A DNA stretch of 64,000 nucleotides from CAZNPL01 sp964574815 (GTDB lineage: Bacteria; Planctomycetota; Phycisphaerae; UBA1845), in assembly GCA_964574815.1 (NCBI GenBank), contig CAZNPL010000020.1, positions 1 through 64,000 of the forward strand, given 5' to 3'. The position numbers and the translations under genes were made by a program. Each line of letters begins with the position of its first letter. The first letter of the stretch is position 1. Under the pieces are notes generated by a model that saw only the letters and a program-made list of their open reading frames with translations, did not search any database and was not told where the DNA came from. Shown piece after piece: positions 53,669 through 63,558 of this stretch.

Positions 53669-54397
53669 CTAACGCGAAAGCTCCGACAGAATCATGATAC
53701 CCAAGTCCGTAACGCTGCCACCGACCGGCTTGGCCGAGCCGTTGGCGAACAACGCCTGCCCGTCAGCCGAGGCCGACACCGACACTTCGATAACCGTCGC
53801 ATCCGCCGGAACGTCGGCAAACTCGAACCGCCCCTCATCGTCGCTCGTCGTCGATCGCTCATGACCGATGAGTTCGACGACCGCGCCGGAAAACGGGCGT
53901 GCATCGGGTGGGTCAAATAGCACTTGGCCGACCACCCTGGTGACGCTTGGATCACCGGGAGAGGGGCGACCGTCGGTCAACACCTGTTGAAGCAGGCCAA
54001 AGTCATACAGATCGACGGTGCCGGAGCGGTCCAGATCGAAGCAGCCGCAGCCGGCGGCCACCAGGCCCCCCGGACCGGTCACGCAGCCTTCGAAGGCCCA
54101 ATAGTCCGAAAGTCCCACACTCCCGTCTTCGTCGCAATCCGCCGGCGCTACGCCGAACCAGAAGCCGCTGCTCACTCCGAATGCGCCTCCCGTGAGCACA
54201 CCATCCGTCGGCAGGCCGATCGTTGCGGAAACGTCGAACCCGCCACCAGTGCTATGCATGCCGCCCCCGCCGCTGATGGACTGGCGCACGGCTTCGAACT
54301 GTGGATTCTCGGCAACCGCGCGAAGAGCGGAGAATCCGCACACGGCTGCAAGAAGCGCGCCCAACACTGCCCGGCGATATCGTCTCTGATACTTCAT
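53669..54397 (-). CDS. Secreted protein with dockerin-like repeats and carboxypeptidase-regulatory-like domain
   Basis: 242 residues with an N-terminal signal (about 10-29). An Ig-like N-terminal part (TGGGFDVSATIGLPTDG...SSGFWFG) is common in planctomycete surface proteins. Two EF-hand-like repeats follow (DCDEDGSVGLSDYWAFEGC, FDLDRSGTVDLYDFGLLQQV). The C-terminus (VGQVLFDPPDARPFSGAVVE, TSDDEGRFEFADVPADATV) matches carboxypeptidase-regulatory-like (CarboxypepD_reg) beta domains. It lies 34 bp after the fibre-like gene. Confidence 0.8.
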   Translation of the reverse strand: MKYQRRYRRAVLGALLAAVCGFSALRAVAENPQFEAVRQSISGGGGMHSTGGGFDVSATIGLPTDGVLTGGAFGVSSGFWFGVAPADCDEDGSVGLSDYWAFEGCVTGPGGLVAAGCGCFDLDRSGTVDLYDFGLLQQVLTDGRPSPGDPSVTRVVGQVLFDPPDARPFSGAVVELIGHERSTTSDDEGRFEFADVPADATVIEVSVSASADGQALFANGSAKPVGGSVTDLGIMILSELSR

Positions 54398-54431
54398 TTT
54401 CGCGTCCCATTTCTACGGGGCATCGGCCAAT

Positions 54432-56159
54432 CTAGTTCATCTCTCCGTACGCGGTCGGAATAAACAACAACGTCGCCCGTCGCGACAACGCCACCACCGG
54501 CCCGTTCGTTTGCGCAACCAGCTTGACCGTCTTTGTGCCGGCGGAATTGACTTCAACGAACGTCTGCACGGTGGCCGTCACGCTGGCCCCAACACCTGGA
54601 ATCGTTGCCTCGTAGATGGCCGCCGGCCCCGGCACATTGTCGGCAAACGTCGTCAGTCCGACTTCGACCGTTGGCGACCCGAGCGACGAGTTTGCGATCG
54701 AAACGGTGCCCACCGCAAAGATGAAACCGGCCGACGGGCAGTTGATTTTGGAAGTCGTCAGGACGACCCAGTCGTCGTTTTCGTCAAAAGCGCCCGCACC
54801 ATCAAGCCGGTTGCTGGCGATGCCCGCCTCGTTCACGATCTCGCCCGTCCCGATCGCATCACTCGGCAGGATGACCGACTGGTTGCCCGAAGCGCCCGCC
54901 ACGTGCAGCAGGCCGCCGGGCGACGTCGTCCCGATTCCCACACGCCCGTTGTCGCGCCCGACCACCACATGCGGCGCCGTCTCACCGTTGCTGTTCTTGC
55001 CCAGAACCTGCCATTGATTGGCCGTTCCGTCATACTTCATCACGGCACCGAGGGAAGCCGATGTGTTCTCGGTCAATCTGATCTGCGCGGACGAGTCGGC
55101 CGTCCCGGGAGTGACGATCATTTCCCCGAGACTTGTCGAACCACGGACGTGCAGATCAGCCGCAGGCGAAATCGTCCCCACGCCAACGTCGCCGTCGGCG
55201 GTGATCGTCATCTTGGCACTGTTGCCGTTGACGCGAAACTGCATGCCGTCCGGCGAATTGGAGCTGTTGTAGACAACCCCACCCGCCGCGTTCCCGTCGA
55301 CCGGATTGCCGAACAGGATACCGCTCTGCACGGTCTCCGGCGTCAGGATGTTGATGAACGTGCTGGTGTCGCGTTCCAGCACGAACAGCGAATTGCTGTT
55401 GGGTGAAACACCGCTGTCACCACCGAACACGTGCAGGAGTTGCTCCGGGACGTCCGTCCCGATCCCGACCCGCCCGGAAACGGCGTCGATGCCAAGGTGC
55501 ACGCCCGTGCTGGCCCCCGCGCTGAACCCCTCCATCAGAAGGCTGTCAACGCCGTCACTGCCGTCGTAGTAGATGTCGACGCCGGTGCCGTTCGCCTGGC
55601 GCATCGCAACCCGGCCGGTAATCTCGTTATTGCCGTCGCCCTGGAGCTTCAGCGTCGGCCTGTCGCCGAAAATGTGCAACTCGTCTTCGGGAGCCGCTGT
55701 TCCGATGCCGACGTTGCCGGCGCCGTCCACCTGGATTCCCCGAGTCTCGAGCGAAAACTGAGAATACGGCGTCGCCGCGATACGCTGTCGAGGTTCCAGA
55801 ATCGTATAATCGAACAACGTTGCACCCCCGGGGCAGGCAATGCCCACCTCGAGCCACCGATCGTTCCCGTCGAACGCCTCGGAACCGAAATCCACCTCGA
55901 GATCCACCAGCCCGTTCTCGACCTCGACGTTATCCACGTCCACGCTGCCAAGGAATCCGATCTGGAAATCCGGATTCGTCCACAGCCTGAACCGGAAATG
56001 GCACAAGTCGTTGACCGGCGCGCCGTTCAGTTTGATTTGGGCCTGATAGTGAAACGCCGACCCGAGCGGAACCGTATCGCCGCCCAAGGCAGGGGCGCAT
56101 GCCACCACCGATGCAGCGAACCAAACACACAGATAGCTGGATACTGACATTCTCATCAT
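54432..56159 (-). CDS. Secreted fibre-like protein, paralogue 2
   Basis: 575 residues with a signal peptide. The N-terminal ~120 residues form a domain shared with the next gene upstream (FHYQAQIKLNGAPVNDLCHF, FRLWTNPDFQ, EPRQRIAATPYS). Then several GNVGIGT.AP..LHV-type repeats follow, as in phage tail-fibre and bacterial fibre proteins, and a beta C-terminus. No S74 peptidase motif was seen. It starts 12 bp after the paralogue stop, so the two form an operon with the two downstream secreted genes. A surface adhesion role is inferred. Confidence 0.78.
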   Translation of the reverse strand: MMRMSVSSYLCVWFAASVVACAPALGGDTVPLGSAFHYQAQIKLNGAPVNDLCHFRFRLWTNPDFQIGFLGSVDVDNVEVENGLVDLEVDFGSEAFDGNDRWLEVGIACPGGATLFDYTILEPRQRIAATPYSQFSLETRGIQVDGAGNVGIGTAAPEDELHIFGDRPTLKLQGDGNNEITGRVAMRQANGTGVDIYYDGSDGVDSLLMEGFSAGASTGVHLGIDAVSGRVGIGTDVPEQLLHVFGGDSGVSPNSNSLFVLERDTSTFINILTPETVQSGILFGNPVDGNAAGGVVYNSSNSPDGMQFRVNGNSAKMTITADGDVGVGTISPAADLHVRGSTSLGEMIVTPGTADSSAQIRLTENTSASLGAVMKYDGTANQWQVLGKNSNGETAPHVVVGRDNGRVGIGTTSPGGLLHVAGASGNQSVILPSDAIGTGEIVNEAGIASNRLDGAGAFDENDDWVVLTTSKINCPSAGFIFAVGTVSIANSSLGSPTVEVGLTTFADNVPGPAAIYEATIPGVGASVTATVQTFVEVNSAGTKTVKLVAQTNGPVVALSRRATLLFIPTAYGEMN

Positions 56160-56171
56160 GTTTTTGCACCA

Positions 56172-57947
56172 TTAAGGAAAAACCGAAGTATACGTAACCC
56201 GGCCGGGGCCGAAGAAAATCCGCCCGTTGCCGTCTCCAGGGGAAGTCCACTCCACGCGAATCCAATACGCAAACTTGCTGTTGTCCACCGCCTCACCGGG
56301 ACTCAATGCCTTCTTCAGGACAACCTCTCCGGGCGTACCCGATGACTTAGCCAATGCCACAGTTGCCGGACCGTTGTCACTGAGCCGGTTTCGCACAAGT
56401 CGAACGACCAGGTTCTCATCGGGGGCGTCGTCGAAAGCGAACACGCGGAACTCGACGATCCGTGCGCCGTCCGGAAGCTGAACCGGTGCGCCGAATCGAA
56501 AGCTGTGTCCCGCCGGTCGAAAACCGGAGCTGTGCGCGACGGCAAGGCCGTCGGTGTCGAATTGAGCCGGAAAATACTGCGGCTCGAAGCAGCATGGCTC
56601 GGCACTCAGCAACGCGAAGGCCACCGCGGGGATGCTCAGGTACCTCGTCTGCGCTTCCGTCGCCGTGACGGCCCCGTCCACGTGAAGGTCGCCCTCAATC
56701 CGCACACCCGTGTCGTCCGACATTTCGACGATCGTGGGGTTCGAGGCGTAGTTGACGCTCGATCCGTATGAAAAGTGAAGCGCCGCGCCCGCCTGATTCG
56801 TCTCGCGGTACATCGCCCAATGGTCCGTCAGCGGCCCCTGCGGATGAATCTCCTTCAGTGAGATCGCCGATCCCGCGGTGCCGGTTTCGTCGCTGTACAG
56901 CCCGAGTACGGCATCCACGGATTCCACGACGATGTCGTCATGGTGCGTCACAGGGCCTTCAATCAGATCCGCATCCGACTCGACGTTGAACTTCGCCGCA
57001 GGCGACGCCGTTCCGACACCGACCCGACCGGGGCCGTTAGCCGACAGAACAGCTTCGCCCGCCCCGTCGTCCACGAGCAAACCGGTGTCCCCGCGCACGT
57101 GCAGATCGGCGGACGGTGTCGTGGTGCCCACCCCGACTCGGCCGGTCGGCGCCATCGTCATGATATCAGGGTTCGACGATGAGACCGGATCTGGTCCGTA
57201 CGAAAAGTGAAGCGCCGAATCCCCGTTGCCGGAGCCGCGCCAAATGCTCCAGTTATCCGTCATCACGCCGGCGACCAGTTCCTTCAAGGAAATGGTCGAT
57301 CCCGCGCTTCCCCCAGCATTGCTATAAAGGCCAAGCACGGCGTCACCGTCCTCGATAACCAAATCGTCATCGCGGATCGCGTCCGACGTCAGGCCGAGCG
57401 AGTCATCAACCACATGCAATCTGGTCAGTGGTGACTCGGTGTTAACGCCGACACGACCGCTCGACCGCTCGACCGTCAGGCGTTGCGTCGACCCGACGAT
57501 GCCAATACCAACGTCGCCCGCGTCGTTCACGTGAAGCCCGCGCGTTTGCAACGCATAAGGAGTCGCAGCGATGCGCTGGCGCGGTTCCAGCGTCGTATAG
57601 CTGAAGAACGTGGCTCCGCCGGGGCACGCAACAGCCACCTCGAGCCAGCGGTCCGCCCCGTCGAACGCCTCGAATCCGAAATCGACATCGAGGTCCACCA
57701 GGCCGTTCTCAACCTGCACGCCATCCACATCGACTTGGCCGAGAAACCCGCTCTGGAAATCCGGATTCGTCCACAGCCCGAACCGAAAGTGGCAGACGTC
57801 CGTCACCGGCGCTCCGTTCAACTTGAGTTGTGCCTGATAGTGAAACGCCGACCCAAGCGCAACCGTGTCGCCCGCCTGGACCGGCTCGGGCAAAACGACC
57901 AGCGCCGGAACCAAAACCGCAATGCAAAACCAGGCTGAAAACCTCAT
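56172..57947 (-). CDS. Secreted fibre-like protein, paralogue 1
   Basis: 591 residues. ATG 57947 has GGGAG 8 nt upstream and a signal peptide (WFCIAVLVPALVVLPEPVQA). It shares its first ~125 residues with the downstream paralogue (GSAFHYQAQLKLNGAPVTDV, FRFGLWTNPDFQSGFLG, LEPRQRIAATPYA). The middle has repeated GRVGVGTTTPSADLHV blocks separated by two copies of an AVLGLYS...GSTISLKE module. The C-terminus is a separate beta domain. First gene of a four-gene secreted operon. Confidence 0.78.
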   Translation of the reverse strand: MRFSAWFCIAVLVPALVVLPEPVQAGDTVALGSAFHYQAQLKLNGAPVTDVCHFRFGLWTNPDFQSGFLGQVDVDGVQVENGLVDLDVDFGFEAFDGADRWLEVAVACPGGATFFSYTTLEPRQRIAATPYALQTRGLHVNDAGDVGIGIVGSTQRLTVERSSGRVGVNTESPLTRLHVVDDSLGLTSDAIRDDDLVIEDGDAVLGLYSNAGGSAGSTISLKELVAGVMTDNWSIWRGSGNGDSALHFSYGPDPVSSSNPDIMTMAPTGRVGVGTTTPSADLHVRGDTGLLVDDGAGEAVLSANGPGRVGVGTASPAAKFNVESDADLIEGPVTHHDDIVVESVDAVLGLYSDETGTAGSAISLKEIHPQGPLTDHWAMYRETNQAGAALHFSYGSSVNYASNPTIVEMSDDTGVRIEGDLHVDGAVTATEAQTRYLSIPAVAFALLSAEPCCFEPQYFPAQFDTDGLAVAHSSGFRPAGHSFRFGAPVQLPDGARIVEFRVFAFDDAPDENLVVRLVRNRLSDNGPATVALAKSSGTPGEVVLKKALSPGEAVDNSKFAYWIRVEWTSPGDGNGRIFFGPGRVTYTSVFP

Positions 57948-58178
57948 TGTGAACGCTCCCTGAAACATCCCACACACGCCGCCGCCCCAACTCGGGCACG
58001 CGACGCGCACCGGCCACACCGAGCATGGAACCCACCCCACAGAGGCAGGGCGGAACCTCTGCCACAAGACCTCTCAGGCTGCTACAATTCGCGTCTGGAA
58101 CCTGTGTACTTCGGCCCTCGCAGACGTACGCCGAAAAGACGAACGAAACGGCTCATCGCATTTCCGGGTATTTCGGGC

Positions 58179-58751
58179 ATGCCGGAAAAACCTGACATCA
58201 CGCTGCTCCTGGACCGGATGCGGCAGGGCGATAACACCGCGTCGGAGGCGATCGTCCCGCTCCTCTACGATGAGTTGCGCACCATCGCAGCACGCTGCCT
58301 AAGGACCGAACGCCGCGACCACACCCTCCAGCCCACCGCCCTGGTCCACGAGGCCTACGTCAAGCTCGTCGCCCAGAAAGACGCCGATTATCGGTCTCGC
58401 GCGCACTTCATGGCCATCGCGGCCATGGTCATGCGGCGAATTCTTGTCACCCACGCCGAAAAGAGAGCGGCCGCAAAACGCGGCGGCGGTGCCCGTCGCG
58501 TGCCACTCGACGCGAGAGCCGAATCGGACCCCACCGCCGAACAAGGCATCGACCTGATAGCACTCGACGAAGCCATGAACAGACTCGCGCGTCGCGACCC
58601 GCGCAAGGCCAAGGTCGTCGAGCAGCGGTTCTTTGCAGGCATCGAAATGAGCCAGATCGCCGAGAACCTCGGCGTATCACTAGCGACGGTCAAACGCGAC
58701 TGGGAATTCGCGCGCACATGGCTGATGCGAGAGATCGAAGGCAGTGAGTGA
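58179..58751 (+). CDS. ECF-type sigma factor, TIGR02999 group
   Basis: A 190-residue extracytoplasmic-function sigma factor. Region 2 contains HTLQPTALVHEAYVKLV and FMAIAAMVMRRILVTHAEKR; region 4 has FFAGIEMSQIAENLGVSLAT and VKRDWEFARTWL, the helix-turn-helix. These are marks of the TIGR02999 (Sig-70_X6) group common in planctomycetes. ATG 58179 is chosen; the frame to 58104 adds a basic non-family leader. It overlaps the kinase start by 8 bp, which fits kinase-controlled sigma factors. Confidence 0.9.
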   Translation: MPEKPDITLLLDRMRQGDNTASEAIVPLLYDELRTIAARCLRTERRDHTLQPTALVHEAYVKLVAQKDADYRSRAHFMAIAAMVMRRILVTHAEKRAAAKRGGGARRVPLDARAESDPTAEQGIDLIALDEAMNRLARRDPRKAKVVEQRFFAGIEMSQIAENLGVSLATVKRDWEFARTWLMREIEGSE

Positions 58752-61464
58752 ACTGACGCCTCAACAACAGCAACAGGTGGAGGACCTGTTTGAACGGCTC
58801 CTCGCGCTGGAACGCCATGAACGCCGGAGGATCCTGGAATCGTCCGCAGTGGAAGCGGCCGTCCGCGCCGAGGTCGAGTCGCTGCTGGGCTATCACGCCA
58901 CCGCCAGCGCCCGCTTTGACACGCCGATCGTATCGCCACAAGCCCTGCTCGAGGCCGTCGACCGCCTCACGGCGGCGCCGCCCGGCGAACCCGCAGACGA
59001 TCCGGAAATCGTCGGGCCATATCACATCACCCGCAAACTCGGCGAAGGCGGCATGGGAACCGTCTACCTCGCCGAACAGCGCGAGCCGCTGCGCCGCCGG
59101 GTCGCCGTCAAACTGATCAAGCTCGGCATGGACACCCGCGCCGTCATCCGCCGCTTCGACGCCGAGCGACAGGCACTCGCGCTCCTGAACCACCCCAACA
59201 TCGCACGCGCAATCGACGCCGGCGCCACCAGCGACGGCCGGCCCTACTTCGTCATGGAATACGTCGACGGCGAGCCGATCACCGCCTACTGCGACCGCCA
59301 CCGACTCGACCTCACCACCCGCTTGAAGCTGTTCGTCGAGGTATGCCGCGCCATTCAACACGCCCACCAGAAAGGCATCATCCACCGCGACATCAAACCC
59401 TCCAACGTCATCGTTTCCCACGAGAACGCCAACCCCGTTCCAAAAGTAATCGACTTCGGTGTGGCCAAGGCAATCCACCAGCGCCTCACCGAAGAGACGC
59501 TCCACACCGTTCACGGCATCCTGATCGGCACGCCCGAATACATGAGCCCCGAGCAAAGCGACGCAAACGCATCTGACGTCGACACCCGAGCCGACATCTA
59601 CTCGCTCGGCGTCATGCTCTACGAACTCCTCGTCGGCGCCGTCCCGATCGCCGGCGATTCCTTTCGCCAGGCGACCGGCGAAGAGCTGCACCGCATGGTG
59701 CGCGAACACGTCCCGGAGAAACCCACAACGCGCCTGAGTCGCCTCGGCGCCCGCGCGGAGGAATCCGCCCGCAACCGAAACACCGACGCCCGCACCCTGC
59801 GGCGTAGCCTGCGCGGCGATCTCGACTGGATCGTAATGAAGTGCCTCGAAAAGGACCGCGATCGGCGCTACGCCGCGGCCGCCGAACTCGCAGACGACAT
59901 CGAAAGACATCTGCGCCGCGAACCCGTCTCCGCCGGTCCGCCGAGCACGACGTATCGCGTCGCCCGCTTCGTCCGCCGACACCGCATCACGGTCGTCGGC
60001 AGCGCCGTCGTCCTCGCCGTACTCTTTGCCGGAGTCGTTTCCACCGCCGTCTTCGCCGTTCGAGAATCCCGGCAGAGAGCCACGGCCCAGGCGATCGCGG
60101 ACTTCCTGAACCAGGAGCTGCTCGCACAAGCCGACCCCCATGAACAACCCGATCGTGACATCACCCTGCGCGAAGTCCTCGAACGCGCTTCCGATAAAGT
60201 GGAGAGACGGTTCGAAAACCGACCGCTCGTGAAAGCTGCGCTCCACGTCACGCTCGGCGATGCGTTCCACGGACTCGGCGAGTACCAATCAGCCGCCGCG
60301 CATTACCAATCGGCCTTCGAACTGCGAGCAGCGGCCCTCGGCGCCAATCACCAAGACAGCCTGACCTGCCGCTACAAGCTCGCCTCCATCCTCTACGAAC
60401 AGGGACGCTTTGACACCCTCGCACACGAGCTCCAAACGCTGCAAACCGACGTCATCACTGAACTCGGCAACAACCATCCCCTGGCCACGAAGGTCCGCAT
60501 CGCACTGGGCGATGCCTACGACGCTCTGGGGCACTACGACCAAGCCGAGCAGGTCTGGTCGGACGCACTAACAGTGCAGCGCCGGCGATCCCCGCCGGAC
60601 AACCCCGACCTGCTGACAACCGCGAGCAACCTCGGCCTTCTCTACCAGGAACAGAAGCGTTGGGCCGAATCCGAGCCCCTCCTGCGGGAGGCCTATGAAA
60701 CGCGCCGTCGCGCGCACGGCGAGGATCACCCCGACACGCTCCTTTCCCAGGCGAGCCTGGGCTGGCTCTACGTACAGATGGCGCGTTTCGAAGACGCGGA
60801 ACAACTGCTCACCAACTGCGTCGATCGCGCCAACATCGTCCTCGGCACCGACCACCCGCGTACCCTCAGCTACAAATGGCTGCTCGCCGGCCTCTACGAA
60901 ACAACCGATCGGATGGACGAAGCGCTGGAACTTCAAGTGGATCTCATGGAACAGCGCCGGCAAGCATTGGGCCCCGAACATCCCGACACCATCCGCGCCA
61001 TGAATTCGCTCGCCCAGCTCTACGTCACTATGGACCGCCTCAAAGAGGCCCAGCCGCTCTGGCGCGAGGTCTGCCACCTCACGTCGAAGATCCATGGAGA
61101 AGCCCACCCCTACACAATCTCTGCCTATCATGGCCTCTCCCGCGTACGACGCATGCAGGGGCATCCGGAAGAGGCGCTGTCCTTAAGTACAAAGGTCGTC
61201 TCACTTGCCCGGCGTCACTTACCCGACGGACACTGGTACCTGGGTTCCTACCTCACCAACCATGGCAAATGCCTCGCCGCAGCAAACCGCCACTACGAAG
61301 CCGCAGTGGCACTCGAAGAGGCCTGCAAGATCTACCGCGCGGTGTTCGGCGACGACCACGATCGGACCCAAAAAGTCATTCGCGTGCTTGCCAAACACTA
61401 CCTCGCCTGTGAGCAAACCGCAGAAGCCGAAAGATGTGAGTCACTACGCCGCCCCGCCCCCTGA
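58744..61464 (+). CDS. Ser/Thr protein kinase with TPR domain
   Basis: 906 residues. After a ~90-residue helical leader, the Hanks-type kinase spans about 92-370 with LGEGGMGTVYLAEQ, VAVKLIKLG, HRDIKPSNVIV, DFGVAKA and GTPEYMSPEQ, all residues for activity. One membrane helix (about 415-437) is followed by ~9 TPR-like repeats outside (YDALGHYDQAEQVWSDALTV, AHGEDHPDTLLSQASLGWLY, LGPEHPDTIRAMNSLAQLYV). GTG 58744 overlaps the sigma factor gene. Likely senses an envelope partner and phosphorylates the sigma factor or others. Confidence 0.92.
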   Translation: MSELTPQQQQQVEDLFERLLALERHERRRILESSAVEAAVRAEVESLLGYHATASARFDTPIVSPQALLEAVDRLTAAPPGEPADDPEIVGPYHITRKLGEGGMGTVYLAEQREPLRRRVAVKLIKLGMDTRAVIRRFDAERQALALLNHPNIARAIDAGATSDGRPYFVMEYVDGEPITAYCDRHRLDLTTRLKLFVEVCRAIQHAHQKGIIHRDIKPSNVIVSHENANPVPKVIDFGVAKAIHQRLTEETLHTVHGILIGTPEYMSPEQSDANASDVDTRADIYSLGVMLYELLVGAVPIAGDSFRQATGEELHRMVREHVPEKPTTRLSRLGARAEESARNRNTDARTLRRSLRGDLDWIVMKCLEKDRDRRYAAAAELADDIERHLRREPVSAGPPSTTYRVARFVRRHRITVVGSAVVLAVLFAGVVSTAVFAVRESRQRATAQAIADFLNQELLAQADPHEQPDRDITLREVLERASDKVERRFENRPLVKAALHVTLGDAFHGLGEYQSAAAHYQSAFELRAAALGANHQDSLTCRYKLASILYEQGRFDTLAHELQTLQTDVITELGNNHPLATKVRIALGDAYDALGHYDQAEQVWSDALTVQRRRSPPDNPDLLTTASNLGLLYQEQKRWAESEPLLREAYETRRRAHGEDHPDTLLSQASLGWLYVQMARFEDAEQLLTNCVDRANIVLGTDHPRTLSYKWLLAGLYETTDRMDEALELQVDLMEQRRQALGPEHPDTIRAMNSLAQLYVTMDRLKEAQPLWREVCHLTSKIHGEAHPYTISAYHGLSRVRRMQGHPEEALSLSTKVVSLARRHLPDGHWYLGSYLTNHGKCLAAANRHYEAAVALEEACKIYRAVFGDDHDRTQKVIRVLAKHYLACEQTAEAERCESLRRPAP

Positions 61465-61513
61465 ACCAGCGGGCTTCCTCCCGTCACATGCCGCCACAAT
61501 ATGCAATCCCCAC

Positions 61514-63226
61514 TCAGTCATTGGACATCTGCCCTGCAAGCCCGAACGCCGAAGCGACCGCCAACACCGCGAAGATAATATCGATCGCCCCGAAGTAGTG
61601 CCTGACAAAGAGCTTGATTGTGTCGTCACCAACCTCCTCGGTGCGCTCGCTCTGCACGCCGGTTCCGACCTCAAAACCTGCGCCCCCCGGCTGAGAGATC
61701 TTCAATGCACGAGCAAGCTGTCGATCCGGCGACAGAGAATCAACCCGGTACACATTCGCCGAATACTCCTTGTCCCACGCTGCCTGCCACTCGCTCTCCT
61801 GAAACGGCGCATCCGGATCTCGCGGCTGCCAATCGGCCAGCGCCTCCTCCGTCAGCGTATAAACCAGATAGTTCCGCACGTACTGCGGATCATCCCACTT
61901 GCCGCCTGCTTCCCACGCGTCGAGTGCCGCCTTCGCCTCGTCCAGCTCCTCGTCGCCCATCTGCTCATACTTCTTCTCTTCCTCTTCCTCGATCGCCAGT
62001 CGCCGATCGTCGCCCGGCGGAAGCCCTTCATTCATCGCACGCAGTTCCGCATGGTGCCACGCAAGCTCAAACCGAATACTCTCCCGATCGCCCTGCGCGT
62101 GAATCGCCTTCGCTTGGGCCGCCCGCTCTTCCGGCGAAAGCGCATCAATCGCCGCCACAGCGTTCTCATGAAGCCCTTTCCACTGACTCGCCACAAACTC
62201 CTCGTGGAGATAGCCACTCTCGGCACGCCGCTCGGCCAGCGCCTCATCGATGTGGTTATAAATGAGAAAAGTGCGCACATACGCCGCGTCTTCCCATTTC
62301 GCCCCCGCATCCCACGCGTCGATCTCCGCAACAACCGTGTCCAATTCCTCGGGCGACAGCTTCAACGCATGCCGCCATTCCTCCCACTCCAACTCTTTCC
62401 ATCTCCGATCACCGTACCACAACCCCTCCTCCCGCGCCTTCCGGTGCGCGCGATGGTACGCCACACGCATCGCCTTCCCGACTCTTTCCGCACCCGCCAC
62501 GACGGCCTCCGAGTCCTCAACCCCCTCGTCGCTCAACGAGGCTACTGTCGCTGGCGTGTCCCGCAACTCTTCGTGGTTTACTTGCGTGAAGACCATCACC
62601 TTCGCCGCGACAATCCCACCCAGCGCAATCGCCGCCGCCAATACCCCGTAGCTCGGCTCGCGCTTCTTGCAGCCCAACACCATCCCGCCACCCGCCAGAA
62701 GCCCAAGCGCCCACGCAATCCACCCGATCTCATACTGGGTGCTCAACGCAACAACGCACCAGATCACCGCCCCGACCAGCGCACCGGCCATACTCAACGC
62801 GCAACCCACTGCGACGGACCCACGGCCGCCCGAACCCGGCAACCGCACCTTCCGGACCGCCCCCTTCTCCTTGGCCTTCCTCACAACGCGCCCGCTCTGG
62901 CGATTGAATCCGCACGAAACGCACAAGACTGCACCGTTCGCCATCGCCGCGCCGCACTTCGGACAAGCCTCGCCCGCCGGAGTGGCTGGCGCAGCCGGTG
63001 CCGGCGCCGATGACTGCAAGTCAGCCAAATCGTCCAGCAGCGAGCCACCCGCGTCATCATCGGCCGCCAGCGTCGAGGTCGTATCCGGGACCGGAAGTTC
63101 CGGAATGCGGAACACCTTCTCGCACTTCGGGCACTTTGCCTTACGGCCGGCGGCACTGACGGGAAGCTTCAGCTTCGTACCACAGGGGCATCGAACCTTC
63201 ATGAATTCGCCGCTTGATTGTGACAT
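61514..63226 (-). CDS. Zinc-ribbon membrane protein with two tandem helical repeats
   Basis: 570 residues. Two zinc ribbons open it (VRCPCGTKLKLPVS...CPKC, and CPKCGAAMANGAVLCVSCGF), then three hydrophobic segments (about 135-215). Residues ~290-490 hold two copies of a helical unit (EEELDTVVAEIDAWDAG-type and DEELDEAKAALDAWEAG, each followed by KW(D/E)D..YVR..L(I/V)Y), and a last hydrophobic stretch is near the end. GGAGAG lies 6 nt before ATG 63226. Function unknown. It converges with the kinase gene. Confidence 0.75.
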   Translation of the reverse strand: MSQSSGEFMKVRCPCGTKLKLPVSAAGRKAKCPKCEKVFRIPELPVPDTTSTLAADDDAGGSLLDDLADLQSSAPAPAAPATPAGEACPKCGAAMANGAVLCVSCGFNRQSGRVVRKAKEKGAVRKVRLPGSGGRGSVAVGCALSMAGALVGAVIWCVVALSTQYEIGWIAWALGLLAGGGMVLGCKKREPSYGVLAAAIALGGIVAAKVMVFTQVNHEELRDTPATVASLSDEGVEDSEAVVAGAERVGKAMRVAYHRAHRKAREEGLWYGDRRWKELEWEEWRHALKLSPEELDTVVAEIDAWDAGAKWEDAAYVRTFLIYNHIDEALAERRAESGYLHEEFVASQWKGLHENAVAAIDALSPEERAAQAKAIHAQGDRESIRFELAWHHAELRAMNEGLPPGDDRRLAIEEEEEKKYEQMGDEELDEAKAALDAWEAGGKWDDPQYVRNYLVYTLTEEALADWQPRDPDAPFQESEWQAAWDKEYSANVYRVDSLSPDRQLARALKISQPGGAGFEVGTGVQSERTEEVGDDTIKLFVRHYFGAIDIIFAVLAVASAFGLAGQMSND

Positions 63227-63558
63227 GGCGACTCTCCGATGGCTGGCGTTTCGCGCAGCAGATGATCAACGCAGATCAGAATCCCCCGTCCCGGCCATAG
63301 ACAGCATACCACGGACGCCGCCACCGGGGCAACTGCACATTTTTCTTGTTCAGCGCCCCACGATCCTGAACTGCAAGGCGCATCACAGTCCAAGCGGACG
63401 TCACTGGCGTTGCGTGCCACGTACAGCTTGCCTGCCAGTGCCGGTACACCCAAGCGTACGAAAAAACAATAACCGCCGCCGTGCCCGCCCCCAAAACCTC
63501 ATCGTGCCCCGTTGGAAGCTGGAAAGCCCACCCGAAGCGCGGTATCCTTCTCTCCACC
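63227..63558. other. Divergent intergenic region
   Basis: 332 bp between the zinc-ribbon gene and the exosortase-like gene. It presumably holds promoters for both; no specific signal or other gene was recognised. Confidence 0.45.

Noticed and set aside
61205..63013. 602-codon plus-strand frame over the kinase end and zinc-ribbon gene
   Set aside because: Starts inside the kinase gene in another frame and runs antisense to the zinc-ribbon gene; Arg/Pro-rich.
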